43,394 nucleotides of DNA from Streptomyces huiliensis. Lineage in GTDB: Bacteria > Actinomycetota > Actinomycetes > Streptomycetales > Streptomycetaceae. The stretch is from positions 1 to 43,394 of the forward strand of contig NZ_JAIQLH010000121.1 of the NCBI RefSeq assembly GCF_020037025.1, written 5' to 3'. Below the pieces are notes generated by a model that did not search any database, was not told where the DNA came from, and worked only from the letters and a program-made list of their open reading frames with translations. Each line of letters begins with the position of its first letter. Positions within the stretch are counted from its first letter, which is position 1. Positions 30,713-38,094 of the stretch are shown here, piece after piece. A program made the position numbers and the translations under genes.

Positions 30713-31303
30713 GTGACATCACCAGCCCCCGGCCGACGGCGTCCGCTCTCCCGGGCCCTGATCGTCGCCACCGCGCGCCGCATCGCCGACAAGGACGGCC
30801 TCGGCGCCCTGACGGTCCGTCAGGTCGCGCAACGGCTCGGCACCGGCCAGGCGTCCCTGTACCGGCACATCACCGACCGGGGCCAGCTGCTGGCCCTGCT
30901 GGCCGAGGACGTGGCCGTCCGGCTGCCGCGCCAGGGCGACGAAGGCGGACCCCGGGAACGTCTCCGGGAGCACTGGCTGGCGGCCCACGACCACCTGGCC
31001 CGGCACCCCTGGGCCGCCCGGATCATCGCCGACGGCGAGCACGCGGTCGACGCCGCCGCGCCGTTCGCCGACGGCGCCCTCGCGGCCCTCGCCGCGGCGG
31101 GGCTCCCGCCGGACGACGCCGCCCGCGCCTACCGCGTCCTGTGGAACCTGCTCCTCGGCCACCTCCTCAACGCACACCCCACCGGCCACACCAGCGGTGC
31201 GCACCGCCCGGCGGCCGACGACCCCCGCGCCGACTTCTCCTGGGCGCTGTCGCGGCTGCTCGACGGGATGCTCGGCGGGGTGCTCGACGGCCGGCGGGTG
31301 TGA
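30713..31303 (+). CDS. TetR-family regulator
   Basis: This 196-residue protein starts at GTG 30713 (AAGGTGA upstream). The HTH lies at about 12-57 (LSRALIVATARRIADKDGLGALTVRQVAQRLGTGQASLYRHI). The C-terminal domain is helical (RERLREHWLAAHDHLARHPWAARIIADGEHAV, then FSWALSRLLDGML), TetR_C_1-like. It faces the exporter remnant, with a palindrome and an iron-box-like site in the gap, so it probably once controlled that exporter. It now may regulate only itself or the glycosyltransferase unit 225 bases downstream on the same strand. Confidence 0.9.
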   Translation: MTSPAPGRRRPLSRALIVATARRIADKDGLGALTVRQVAQRLGTGQASLYRHITDRGQLLALLAEDVAVRLPRQGDEGGPRERLREHWLAAHDHLARHPWAARIIADGEHAVDAAAPFADGALAALAAAGLPPDDAARAYRVLWNLLLGHLLNAHPTGHTSGAHRPAADDPRADFSWALSRLLDGMLGGVLDGRRV

Positions 31304-31527
31304 CGGGGACGCATACGCGGCCGACGGCACTCGGGCCGTGGTGTGTCAGGTCCGCGGGCGCCCGCCGGACCGCCCCGGCGCGCGAAAACCGCACATCTGC
31401 GCCCAGGGTGGCACCCGTGCCGTATCCGGCCGGGTGCCGCGTCGTTGTTCCGGCAGGCACACGCCTCGTGACACGCCGGACGGTCCCGGCGGCCGGGGAG
31501 GGCCCGGAAGCACGGAAGGCCGGAACA

Positions 31528-32772
31528 TTGCGCATCGACATCATCACCGCGGGCACGACGGGGTCCGTCATCCCGTACACCGGCCTCGGGCACCGGCTCG
31601 TCGCCGAAGGGCACGAGGTGGAGCTCGTCACCCACGCGAAATTCGCCGACACGGTGACCTGTTGCGGACTCCGCACCCGGCCCCTGGAGCCGGATCCGTT
31701 CGAGGAGCTGCTCGCCGCCCACAACACGTTCCAGGGCGCCCGACGTTCACCGCGCGCGCTGCGCGACCTCGCTCGCGCCACCGAACAGGCCGCCGTGCGG
31801 CTGGTGGACGGGATGCTCACGGCCGTCGACCCCAAGGCCGACCTCGTCCTGCTGTCCACCCTGGCCGCGCCCATCGGCCGGGTGGTGGCCCGCTACCACC
31901 GGGTGCGCAGCATGGGCGTCTTCCTCCAACCCGACGCCCCCACCTCGGCGTTCCCCCCCTGCGTGCTGCCCTGGCAGCCGCCCGGGTACGCCAACCGGCT
32001 GCGGGCGCGGGCGGTCAACGCCGTGACCGACGCCCTCTACGCGGCGGCCAACCGGCGGCTGCACGCGCGGCTCGGCCTGACCTGCCGGAGCGTCCATCTG
32101 CTGCGCCGGGAGCGGGAGAAGAGCCGCTGGCCGATCTGGCACGGCTACAGCCGGGCGGTCGTCCCCCGGCCGCCGGACTGGCGTCCCGGGCTGCGGGTGG
32201 CCGGTTACTGGTGGCCGCACGAGTGCCCGTCCTGGCAACCCCCCTCCCTGATCACGGACTTCCTCGACGCCGGTCCCCCGCCGGTGTTCGTGGGGTTCGG
32301 CAGCATGATGCCCGGCGATCCGGAGCGGCTCGGGGACGTCACGGCCCGCGCCCTGCGCAAGGCCGGGCTGCGCGGCGTCGTGCAGGCCGGCTGGGCCGGG
32401 CTCTCCGTGGCCGGCGACGACGTGATCACGGTCGGGCCGCTGCCGCACGGCTGGCTGCTCCCCCGGACGGCCGCCGTGGTGCACCACGCGGGCGCCGGGA
32501 CGACGGCGGCCGGGCTGCGGGCCGGCGTACCGGCCGTCCCGGTGCCCCACCTGACCGACCAGCCCTGGTGGGCGTCGCGCCTGGTGCGGCTGGGCGTCAG
32601 CCCGGGGGCGCTGCCGCTGTCCGGGCTGACGGCCGGGGGGCTGGCGGACGCGCTCTCCCGCGCGACCGGCGAACCCCGGTTCGCCGCGCGGGCGTCGGAG
32701 CTGGCGGGGCGGCTGGCCCGGGAGGACGGCGCGGGCGCGGTGGCGCGGGCGGTGGCGGCGATGGCGCCGTGA
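31528..32772 (+). CDS. GT1/UGT-type glycosyltransferase, TTG start
   Basis: The 414-residue protein starts at TTG 31528 (GGAAGG upstream), giving the usual beta-strand start MRIDIITAGTTGSVIPYTGLGHRLVAEGHEVELVTH. In the C-terminal donor half, PVFVGFGSMMPGDPERL, VITVGPLPHGWLLPRTAAVVHHAGAGTTAAGLRAGVPAVPVPHLTDQPWWASRL is the GT-B UGT signature. The closest well-known relatives are sterol or lipid 3-beta-glucosyltransferases and antibiotic glycosyltransferases. The acceptor is probably lipidic, since the next gene is a WES/DGAT-like acyltransferase whose start overlaps its stop by 4 bases, but that is inferred. Upstream GTGs (for example 31413) would give a longer, arginine-rich start that relatives lack. 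Confidence 0.88.
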   Translation: MRIDIITAGTTGSVIPYTGLGHRLVAEGHEVELVTHAKFADTVTCCGLRTRPLEPDPFEELLAAHNTFQGARRSPRALRDLARATEQAAVRLVDGMLTAVDPKADLVLLSTLAAPIGRVVARYHRVRSMGVFLQPDAPTSAFPPCVLPWQPPGYANRLRARAVNAVTDALYAAANRRLHARLGLTCRSVHLLRREREKSRWPIWHGYSRAVVPRPPDWRPGLRVAGYWWPHECPSWQPPSLITDFLDAGPPPVFVGFGSMMPGDPERLGDVTARALRKAGLRGVVQAGWAGLSVAGDDVITVGPLPHGWLLPRTAAVVHHAGAGTTAAGLRAGVPAVPVPHLTDQPWWASRLVRLGVSPGALPLSGLTAGGLADALSRATGEPRFAARASELAGRLAREDGAGAVARAVAAMAP

Positions 32773-34031
32773 GGGGGGCGACGGCCGTACGGGACTGCGT
32801 GCCCATGCCCCCGCTCGACGCCTGGCTGCACCGGCACCAGAGCAGCGGGGCCGTCTGCATGACCGTGGCGCTGCTCGCCCGTTTCGCGGGGCCCGCGCCC
32901 ACGCCGGACGGGCTCCGGTCGCTCGTGGAGAAGCGCTGGTCGGGTTACGACCGGCTGCGGCTCACCGTCGGCGGCGCGGCGCATCCGGCGTGGCCGCGGT
33001 GGACGTCCGGGGTGTGGCCGGACCCGGTCCGGCACGTCGTGGGGCCGGAAGAAGGCGCGCAGGACGGCCCGGCCGAGGAGCGCGTCGCCCGGCTGCTGGC
33101 CCGGCCGCTCGGCCCCGAGCGGCCGCCGTGGCGGCTGCACCTGCTGCCCGGGGCGGGCGGCGAGGACGGGTTCGCGCTGCTGCTCCGCGCCCACCACGCC
33201 CTCCTCGACGGCCGGTCGCTGCTCGCCCTCGTCCGGGACCTGCTCGACGGCCCGGTCGGTCCGGTCCCCCCGCCCGCGTACGGAACCGTCGGCCCCGCGC
33301 GCCGCCGGCGCCTGCACGCCCTCTCCGACCTGCTGCCCCGGGCGCGTCCGCTGCCGTTCCACGGGCCGGTGGACACCCACCGGGCCGTCGCCTGGCGACG
33401 CGTCACCGGCGCGGAGCTGGACGCCGCCCGGAACGCGCTGCCCTCGGGGCGCGCGTCCGCCAACGCCGTCTTCCTGGCGGGCGCGGCCGGGGCGCTGCGG
33501 GCGGCGGAGGCGACCGGGCGGCTGCCGTCGCTGCCGGGCGTCTGCGCGATGGTGCCCGTGGACGTCCGGCCGCCCGGGGAGGCCGCGGTGCTCGGCAACC
33601 ACTACGCGACGGTCCGCGTCCCGCTGCCGGTGGCCGGCGGGCCGCGGCGGCGGCTGGCCGCGACCGACGGCTTCACCCGGCGGGCGGCGCTACGCGAACG
33701 GGCCCGGGCGCAGGCGCTCGCGGTCGCGGCGGCGCCGCGGCGGCACGGCCCGGTCACCGACGCGCTCGGCCGCTACGTGGACTCGCCGCTGTACGCGTCG
33801 GTCCTGTGCAGCAGCCTGGCGGAGCGGTCGGGGCCGCTGGCCCTGGGCGCGGCCGGGCTGACGGGGCTTTCGCTGCTGCCGCCGCTGAGCCCGGGGCATC
33901 CGCTGGCGCTGACCATGACGCGGGACACGGCGGGTGCCACGCTGGCCGTGATCACCGACCACGGCCGCCGCGCGCTCGCCGGACGGCTCGCCGCCCTCCT
34001 CCGGGACGAGATCCGCGGACTGGGCCGGTGA
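32769..34031 (+). CDS. WES/DGAT-like O-acyltransferase
   Basis: This 420-residue protein starts at GTG 32769, overlapping the glycosyltransferase stop (GTGA). GTG 32799-32801 or ATG 32805-32807 region starts are possible too. The condensation-type active site HHALLDG lies at about residues 142-148. The PLDAWLHRHQSS start replaces the usual PLSPxD/(W/F) start of wax ester synthases. Further family features are SANAVFLAGAAGALRAAEATG, VCAMVPVDVRPPGE, LGNHYATVRVPLPV and SLLPPLSPGHPLALTMT. Such enzymes transfer an acyl chain from acyl-CoA to an alcohol. Coupled to a glycosyltransferase it may acylate a sugar or a lipid alcohol. Confidence 0.85.
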   Translation: MRGATAVRDCVPMPPLDAWLHRHQSSGAVCMTVALLARFAGPAPTPDGLRSLVEKRWSGYDRLRLTVGGAAHPAWPRWTSGVWPDPVRHVVGPEEGAQDGPAEERVARLLARPLGPERPPWRLHLLPGAGGEDGFALLLRAHHALLDGRSLLALVRDLLDGPVGPVPPPAYGTVGPARRRRLHALSDLLPRARPLPFHGPVDTHRAVAWRRVTGAELDAARNALPSGRASANAVFLAGAAGALRAAEATGRLPSLPGVCAMVPVDVRPPGEAAVLGNHYATVRVPLPVAGGPRRRLAATDGFTRRAALRERARAQALAVAAAPRRHGPVTDALGRYVDSPLYASVLCSSLAERSGPLALGAAGLTGLSLLPPLSPGHPLALTMTRDTAGATLAVITDHGRRALAGRLAALLRDEIRGLGR

Positions 34032-34098
34032 CCGGCCGGGTCGTACCGGCCATGGGACGCCCGTCAGGAGTAACGTCCTCCCATCGGCTCTCGTTCCT

Positions 34099-34135
34099 CT
34101 GGTGAAGACACCCATTGCACTGGTGATGGCACCCA
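34099..34135 (+). promoter_or_regulatory. two direct copies of a palindromic operator
   Basis: CTGGTGAAGACACCCA (34099-34114) and CTGGTGATGGCACCCA (34120-34135) start 21 bases apart and differ at two positions. Each contains the palindrome GGTG-N4-CACC. Two same-face sites 75 bases before the hydrolase start suggest binding of a dimeric regulator. Confidence 0.6.
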
Positions 34136-34209
34136 CGAGATCCCGGCCGCGCGGGTCGCGGGGACGTTCCCGACGCGCGGCGACGATCGTGAAACGGAGA
34201 CCGGCTCTG

Positions 34210-35154
34210 ATGACGCCTACCGCACTCTCGGAAGAGGTCATTCCGCTTACATACGGCGGTTTCGGGTACAGCGGCCGGATCGTCCACCACCCGGAGCCGA
34301 GGATGGCGCCCATCGTCCTGGTCGGCGGCGCCTTCCAGCACCAGGGCGGCTGGGGCAGGCTGGAGCGGAGGCTCCTGGAGGCCGCCAGCGTCATCACCGT
34401 GGACCTGCCGGGCTGGGGCACCTCCGACCGCCTGCCGGCCCACCACGGCATCGACTTCCTCGCCGGCGCCCTCGACGGGCTCCTCTCGAAGATCGCTCCC
34501 TATCCGGTCAACATGGTGGGCGCCTCCTACGGGAGCGCGGTGGCCCACGAGTGGGTGCGCCGGAACCCCGGGCGGGCCGAGCGGCTGGCCCTGGTGGGCA
34601 CCATGTCCCGGCTGACGGACCACGTGCGGGCCAAGGTGGAGCTCACCATCCGGATGCTGGACCGGGGCAGCCACGCGGAGTTCGTGGACCAGGTCATCGG
34701 CACCATGGTGTGCCGGGACCCCCGGATCACGGTCGCCCGTCGGCCGGCCGTGATCCGCTGCCTCACCCAGGCCCTGAACCAGCTGACCGCCGAGGGGATG
34801 GACAAGTACCGGGAGAACTCACGGCGGTTGCTGGCCCACGCCGAGCCGCCCGGCGGCCCGGCGGTGGAGGTCCCGGTGCTGGTGACGACGGGTGAGCACG
34901 ACCCGCTGACCACGCCGGCGCTCAGCCGCGAGGTGTCCGCCCGGTGCGCGGACGCCCGGTTCACCGCCTTCAAGGACGCGGACCACCTCGTGCACCTGGA
35001 GCGTCCCACGGAGATCGTCGACCTGCTGCTGCGCTTCTTCGGCGGGGAGCCGCTGACCGGCCTGGACTACTGCCACCCGGTGGAGCACCTCGGGCACCGG
35101 AGCCGGGCCTCCGGAGCGTGGGCCCCGCTCCCCGCGCCCCGGGCCGGCGGGTAG
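34210..35154 (+). CDS. alpha/beta-hydrolase fold enzyme
   Basis: This 314-residue protein starts at ATG 34210 with GGAGA 9 bases upstream; the earlier in-frame ATG at 34102 lies inside the operator repeats. The fold's landmarks are VLVGGAFQHQGGWGRLERRLLEAA (oxyanion strand), the nucleophile elbow GASYGSA (Ser), TTGEHDPLTTPAL (Asp) and DADHLVHLERP (His), so the triad is complete. The VITVDLPGWGTSDRLPAHHGIDF segment is typical of esterase/thioesterase-like members. It lies 178 bases downstream of the acyltransferase with its own candidate operators. It may hydrolyse or remodel the ester or thioester made there. Substrate not evident. Confidence 0.9.
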   Translation: MTPTALSEEVIPLTYGGFGYSGRIVHHPEPRMAPIVLVGGAFQHQGGWGRLERRLLEAASVITVDLPGWGTSDRLPAHHGIDFLAGALDGLLSKIAPYPVNMVGASYGSAVAHEWVRRNPGRAERLALVGTMSRLTDHVRAKVELTIRMLDRGSHAEFVDQVIGTMVCRDPRITVARRPAVIRCLTQALNQLTAEGMDKYRENSRRLLAHAEPPGGPAVEVPVLVTTGEHDPLTTPALSREVSARCADARFTAFKDADHLVHLERPTEIVDLLLRFFGGEPLTGLDYCHPVEHLGHRSRASGAWAPLPAPRAGG

Positions 35155-35175
35155 CGCCGGGCGTACGCGTACGGA

Positions 35176-35216
35176 CGAGCGGTCCGGCGTCCCCCCTCGG
35201 GGCGCCGGACCGCTCG
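35176..35216. terminator. bidirectional hairpin terminator
   Basis: A 14-bp stem (35176-35189 with 35203-35216) around a 13-base loop lies between the converging hydrolase and DD-peptidase genes. Confidence 0.7.
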
Positions 35217-35236
35217 CCGTTCCGGGCGCCGGGCGC

Positions 35237-36157
35237 TCAGTCCTCGTGTGCCGCCGCGGGCAGCCGCCGCAGCTTCAGCGGGGTGTGCTTGTGGTACGCG
35301 TAGTCGAGCATCCGCGCCGCGTCCGGGTAGCGGCTCGCCGCGTCGTCGAGGACGACCCCGACGACCGTCCGGCCGTCCCGCCGGGCCGAGAAGACCAGGC
35401 AGGGCCCGGAGGCGCGGGTGGAGCCGGTCTTGACGCCGAACACGCCCTCATAGGAGCCGAGGAGCTTGTTGGTGTTGTACCAGGTGTACCGGCGGTTGAC
35501 GTTGAGCGCCTTCTGCTGGGTGCTCATCGCCTTGGTGACCGTGGTGAACGTGCTGTTCCCCAGGGCGTGCCGGGTGAGCGCGGCCAGGTCGCGGGGGGTC
35601 GAGTAGCCGCCGCCCGCGGTGATGCCGTCGAACGAGTCGAACTTGGTGTTCCGCAGGCCGAGCCGGGCCGCCTTGGCGTTCATCCTGGCCACGAACGACC
35701 TGGTCCGGGCGGCCTCGTCGGGTCCGCTGCCGAGGGCGTCCGCCAGGGCGTAGGCGGCGTCGCACCCGGAGGGCAGCATCAGGGCGTAGAGGAGCTGCCG
35801 CACGGTCAGCTTGTCGCCGGTGCGCAGGTCGGCGGTGCTGGCTCCGTGGCGGGTCACGTAGTCCCGGTAGGACTGCTTGACGGTGACCTGCTTGTCGAGG
35901 TCGGCGGGGCGCCCGTCGAGGGCCACCACCGCCGTCATGATCTTGGTGGTGCTGGCGATCGGCCGCCGGACGTCGGCCGCCTTGCTCCACAGCGCCTTTC
36001 CGGCGCCGCTGTCGAGCAGGAACGCGCCCTTGGCGCCGACGCCCGTGGGGCCGTCGGCGGCGTGGGACGCGGTCGGGAGTGCGACGGTCAGGGCCGCGCC
36101 GGACGCGGCGAGCACCGCCGTCCAGCGGCGGACCGCGCTTCCCCCATGTCGTGCCAT
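35237..36157 (-). CDS. D-alanyl-D-alanine carboxypeptidase/transpeptidase, Streptomyces K15 type (family S11)
   Basis: This 306-residue protein starts at ATG 36157 (TGGAG upstream). The signal peptide is MARHGGSAVRRWTAVLAASGAALTVALPTASHAA. The serine penicillin-binding motifs are visible: STTK (nucleophile Ser), SGC in LMLPSGCDAAYALAD, and KTGS. Most family members have SxN as second motif. Cys in its place is the mark of the K15 DD-transpeptidase of Streptomyces, so activity is expected. It trims or cross-links peptidoglycan stem peptides outside the membrane. There is no C-terminal PBP5 domain or membrane anchor. It lies downstream of the phospholipase gene but is separated from it by a terminator. 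Confidence 0.92.
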   Translation of the reverse strand: MARHGGSAVRRWTAVLAASGAALTVALPTASHAADGPTGVGAKGAFLLDSGAGKALWSKAADVRRPIASTTKIMTAVVALDGRPADLDKQVTVKQSYRDYVTRHGASTADLRTGDKLTVRQLLYALMLPSGCDAAYALADALGSGPDEAARTRSFVARMNAKAARLGLRNTKFDSFDGITAGGGYSTPRDLAALTRHALGNSTFTTVTKAMSTQQKALNVNRRYTWYNTNKLLGSYEGVFGVKTGSTRASGPCLVFSARRDGRTVVGVVLDDAASRYPDAARMLDYAYHKHTPLKLRRLPAAAHED

Positions 36158-36260
36158 GGAAACTCCAGGATTGCTCACTGATCGGTTCGGGAGGAGCGCA
36201 TGGTCGCACCCCGCGGCGCGCGACGGGAAATCGCGCCACGAACGGGTGAGGAAAGGGTGC

Positions 36261-36291
36261 GGCCACCCGTTCGCTTGCCGAACGGGTGGCC
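36261..36291 (-). terminator. hairpin terminator of the phospholipase D gene
   Basis: A perfect 13-bp stem (36261-36273 with 36279-36291, 5-base loop) lies 29 bases beyond the phospholipase stop on the minus strand. Confidence 0.7.
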
Positions 36292-36319
36292 GGGGAAGGC
36301 GAGTTGGACGGCGGGGGCC

Positions 36320-37933
36320 TCAGAGCGAGCAGACGCCGCGCTGGTAGTCGACGGTCGCCGTGTCCCGGGAGTACTCCCACTCGGGGGCCAGCAGCTTCGC
36401 GTCGAGCTGCCCGGCGGCCGTCCGGTCCTCGACGATGTAGCCGAAGTCCTGGAGCCACGACGGGTAGAGGTTCTTCGACCCGACGTAGAACGCCGAGCCG
36501 TCCACGGACACCAGCTTGTGGTGCAGCGGGTAGGCGTGCCCGTCGGCCCACTTGGCGCTCTTCGCGCTCCGGAAGCTCGCCAGCTGGACGTTGGAGCAGA
36601 GGGCCTTCTTCGCCTGGTCCTGCCCGCCGGTGACGAGGGCGAGCCGGTTGCGGAGGACGTCGCTGATCTCCGTCAGGGACTTGATCTGCGAGTAGCCGCC
36701 GCTGCCGACCGTGCCCCGGTTGGCCGGGTCGCTGACGACGATCCGGACCTTCACGCCGGACGCGATCTTCGCGGCGAGCGTGTCGTAGAGCCGGACGTCG
36801 TACTTGGCGATGGGCGGGCAGGTGGCGTTGAGGTCCTGCTGGGAGATCTCGACGTGCTTCTCCGCGCTGCCCACCAGTGCGCGCAGGGCGCTCTCCTCCG
36901 GGTTGACCGTGTCGTAGTCGCGGTCGGCGTTGGTGTTGTCGTGCACGCCGACGACGCACTTGGTGTCGGGGGCGGACGGCAGCTCGGGCCGGTACGCGGA
37001 GGTGTCGTCCCGGTCCTTGATGCCGACGCCGAGGCCGCCGACGGCGATCACCGGGACGTCACCGGTGGGGGCGGCGGGCTTGGGGTTGGCCTCCTTCTCC
37101 AGGTCGGCCATGCAGGACGCGCCCTCGGAGGCGGCGTACCAGACGCTCGCGATGTTGCCCTTGTTGCGGCAGGTCCAGCCCCAGAGGGTGTCCAGGTAGC
37201 GGCCGGCGGTGGAAGCGGCGGGGCCGGTCAGTGCCAGGTCGACGTCGGTCACCGGGTGGGTGGTGTCGACGTAGTCGTTCTTCCAGTCGTTGATGCCGCC
37301 GGTGATCGCCGACTCGCCGTCCACGACCAGCAGTTTGGAGTGGTTCCAGGAGAAGGCGGTCTTGGAGGTGGTCATCGAGGCGACGTTCAGCGTGACGGCG
37401 CCGGCCGCGGGGCCGAGCCGCGCGCGGAGATCGTCGTAGTACGCCGAGGGCCGCACGTTGAGGTGGTAGATCGGGGCGGCGCCGACGAGGACGCGGACCC
37501 GGGGCTGGTGGCCCGCGGCGACCGACGCCTTGAGGCCGGCGGCGATGGCGTCCTGGAAGGCGCCGTCGGGGAACGGCGCGAGGGTGGAGATGTCGACCGT
37601 CCGCCGGGCCCGGGAGATGTTCTCGGTCATCTTGGCGAGCAGCCGCTTGGTTCCGGGGCGCTCGGCGCAGCCGGCGTCGCCCCAGCAGCCGGGGGTCTGC
37701 AGCAGCCAGTCGGAGGAGTCGGCGGCGGAGGCGTCGAGCTTGTTGCCCGCGGTGCGCTGCCAGACGTCGCCCTCCAGGCCGGGGGACACCTGGCGCAGGG
37801 TCCGCTCGACGGCGTCGAGGTGCGGGGTGCCGGGCGCGTCCCCGGCGGCGAGCGCCGGGCCGGCCGGCAGGAGGGCGAGGAGGGTGGCGGAGACGGTCGC
37901 GCGGCGGGTGAGGCGGTGTAAACGGCGGAGCAA
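36320..37933 (-). CDS. secreted phospholipase D, TTG start, TTA codon 5
   Basis: The protein is 537 residues. TTG 37933 follows GAAGGA and opens a signal peptide (MLRRLHRLTRRATVSATLLALLPAGPALAA). The two HKD half-sites of the PLD superfamily are present: HSKLLVVDGESAITGG and HHKLVSVDGSAFYVGS. The length and layout match the secreted Streptomyces PLDs that hydrolyse or transphosphatidylate phosphatidylcholine. Cysteines are spaced as in that group (TPGCWGDAGC, WGWTCRN, NATCPP, ALCSN). The fifth codon (37921-37919) is TTA, the rare codon read only by the bldA tRNA, so the enzyme is probably made late in development. A large inverted repeat lies upstream. Confidence 0.92.
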   Translation of the reverse strand: MLRRLHRLTRRATVSATLLALLPAGPALAAGDAPGTPHLDAVERTLRQVSPGLEGDVWQRTAGNKLDASAADSSDWLLQTPGCWGDAGCAERPGTKRLLAKMTENISRARRTVDISTLAPFPDGAFQDAIAAGLKASVAAGHQPRVRVLVGAAPIYHLNVRPSAYYDDLRARLGPAAGAVTLNVASMTTSKTAFSWNHSKLLVVDGESAITGGINDWKNDYVDTTHPVTDVDLALTGPAASTAGRYLDTLWGWTCRNKGNIASVWYAASEGASCMADLEKEANPKPAAPTGDVPVIAVGGLGVGIKDRDDTSAYRPELPSAPDTKCVVGVHDNTNADRDYDTVNPEESALRALVGSAEKHVEISQQDLNATCPPIAKYDVRLYDTLAAKIASGVKVRIVVSDPANRGTVGSGGYSQIKSLTEISDVLRNRLALVTGGQDQAKKALCSNVQLASFRSAKSAKWADGHAYPLHHKLVSVDGSAFYVGSKNLYPSWLQDFGYIVEDRTAAGQLDAKLLAPEWEYSRDTATVDYQRGVCSL

Positions 37934-37978
37934 GGGAGCGTCCTTCGGACTGGGGAGTCGGGGATCCGTTCGCAAACG

Positions 37979-38026
37979 GTTGATACCCGTACGTTCTTGC
38001 GTTCGAAGGACATACGGGTGATCAAC
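37979..38026. promoter_or_regulatory. inverted repeat upstream of the phospholipase D gene
   Basis: GTTGATACCCGTA (37979-37991) and TACGGGTGATCAAC (38013-38026) are inverted copies with one extra base, 21 bases apart. They lie 45-95 bases before the phospholipase start, next to CCGTTCGCAAACGG, itself nearly palindromic. Either a regulator-binding pair or a leader hairpin. Confidence 0.5.
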
Positions 38027-38094
38027 TTCCCAGAAGTTACCAGGCACCGCCGCGGCCCGGCAGGGGGCGACCGCGGCGGCGTCCGGCGGCAGGT

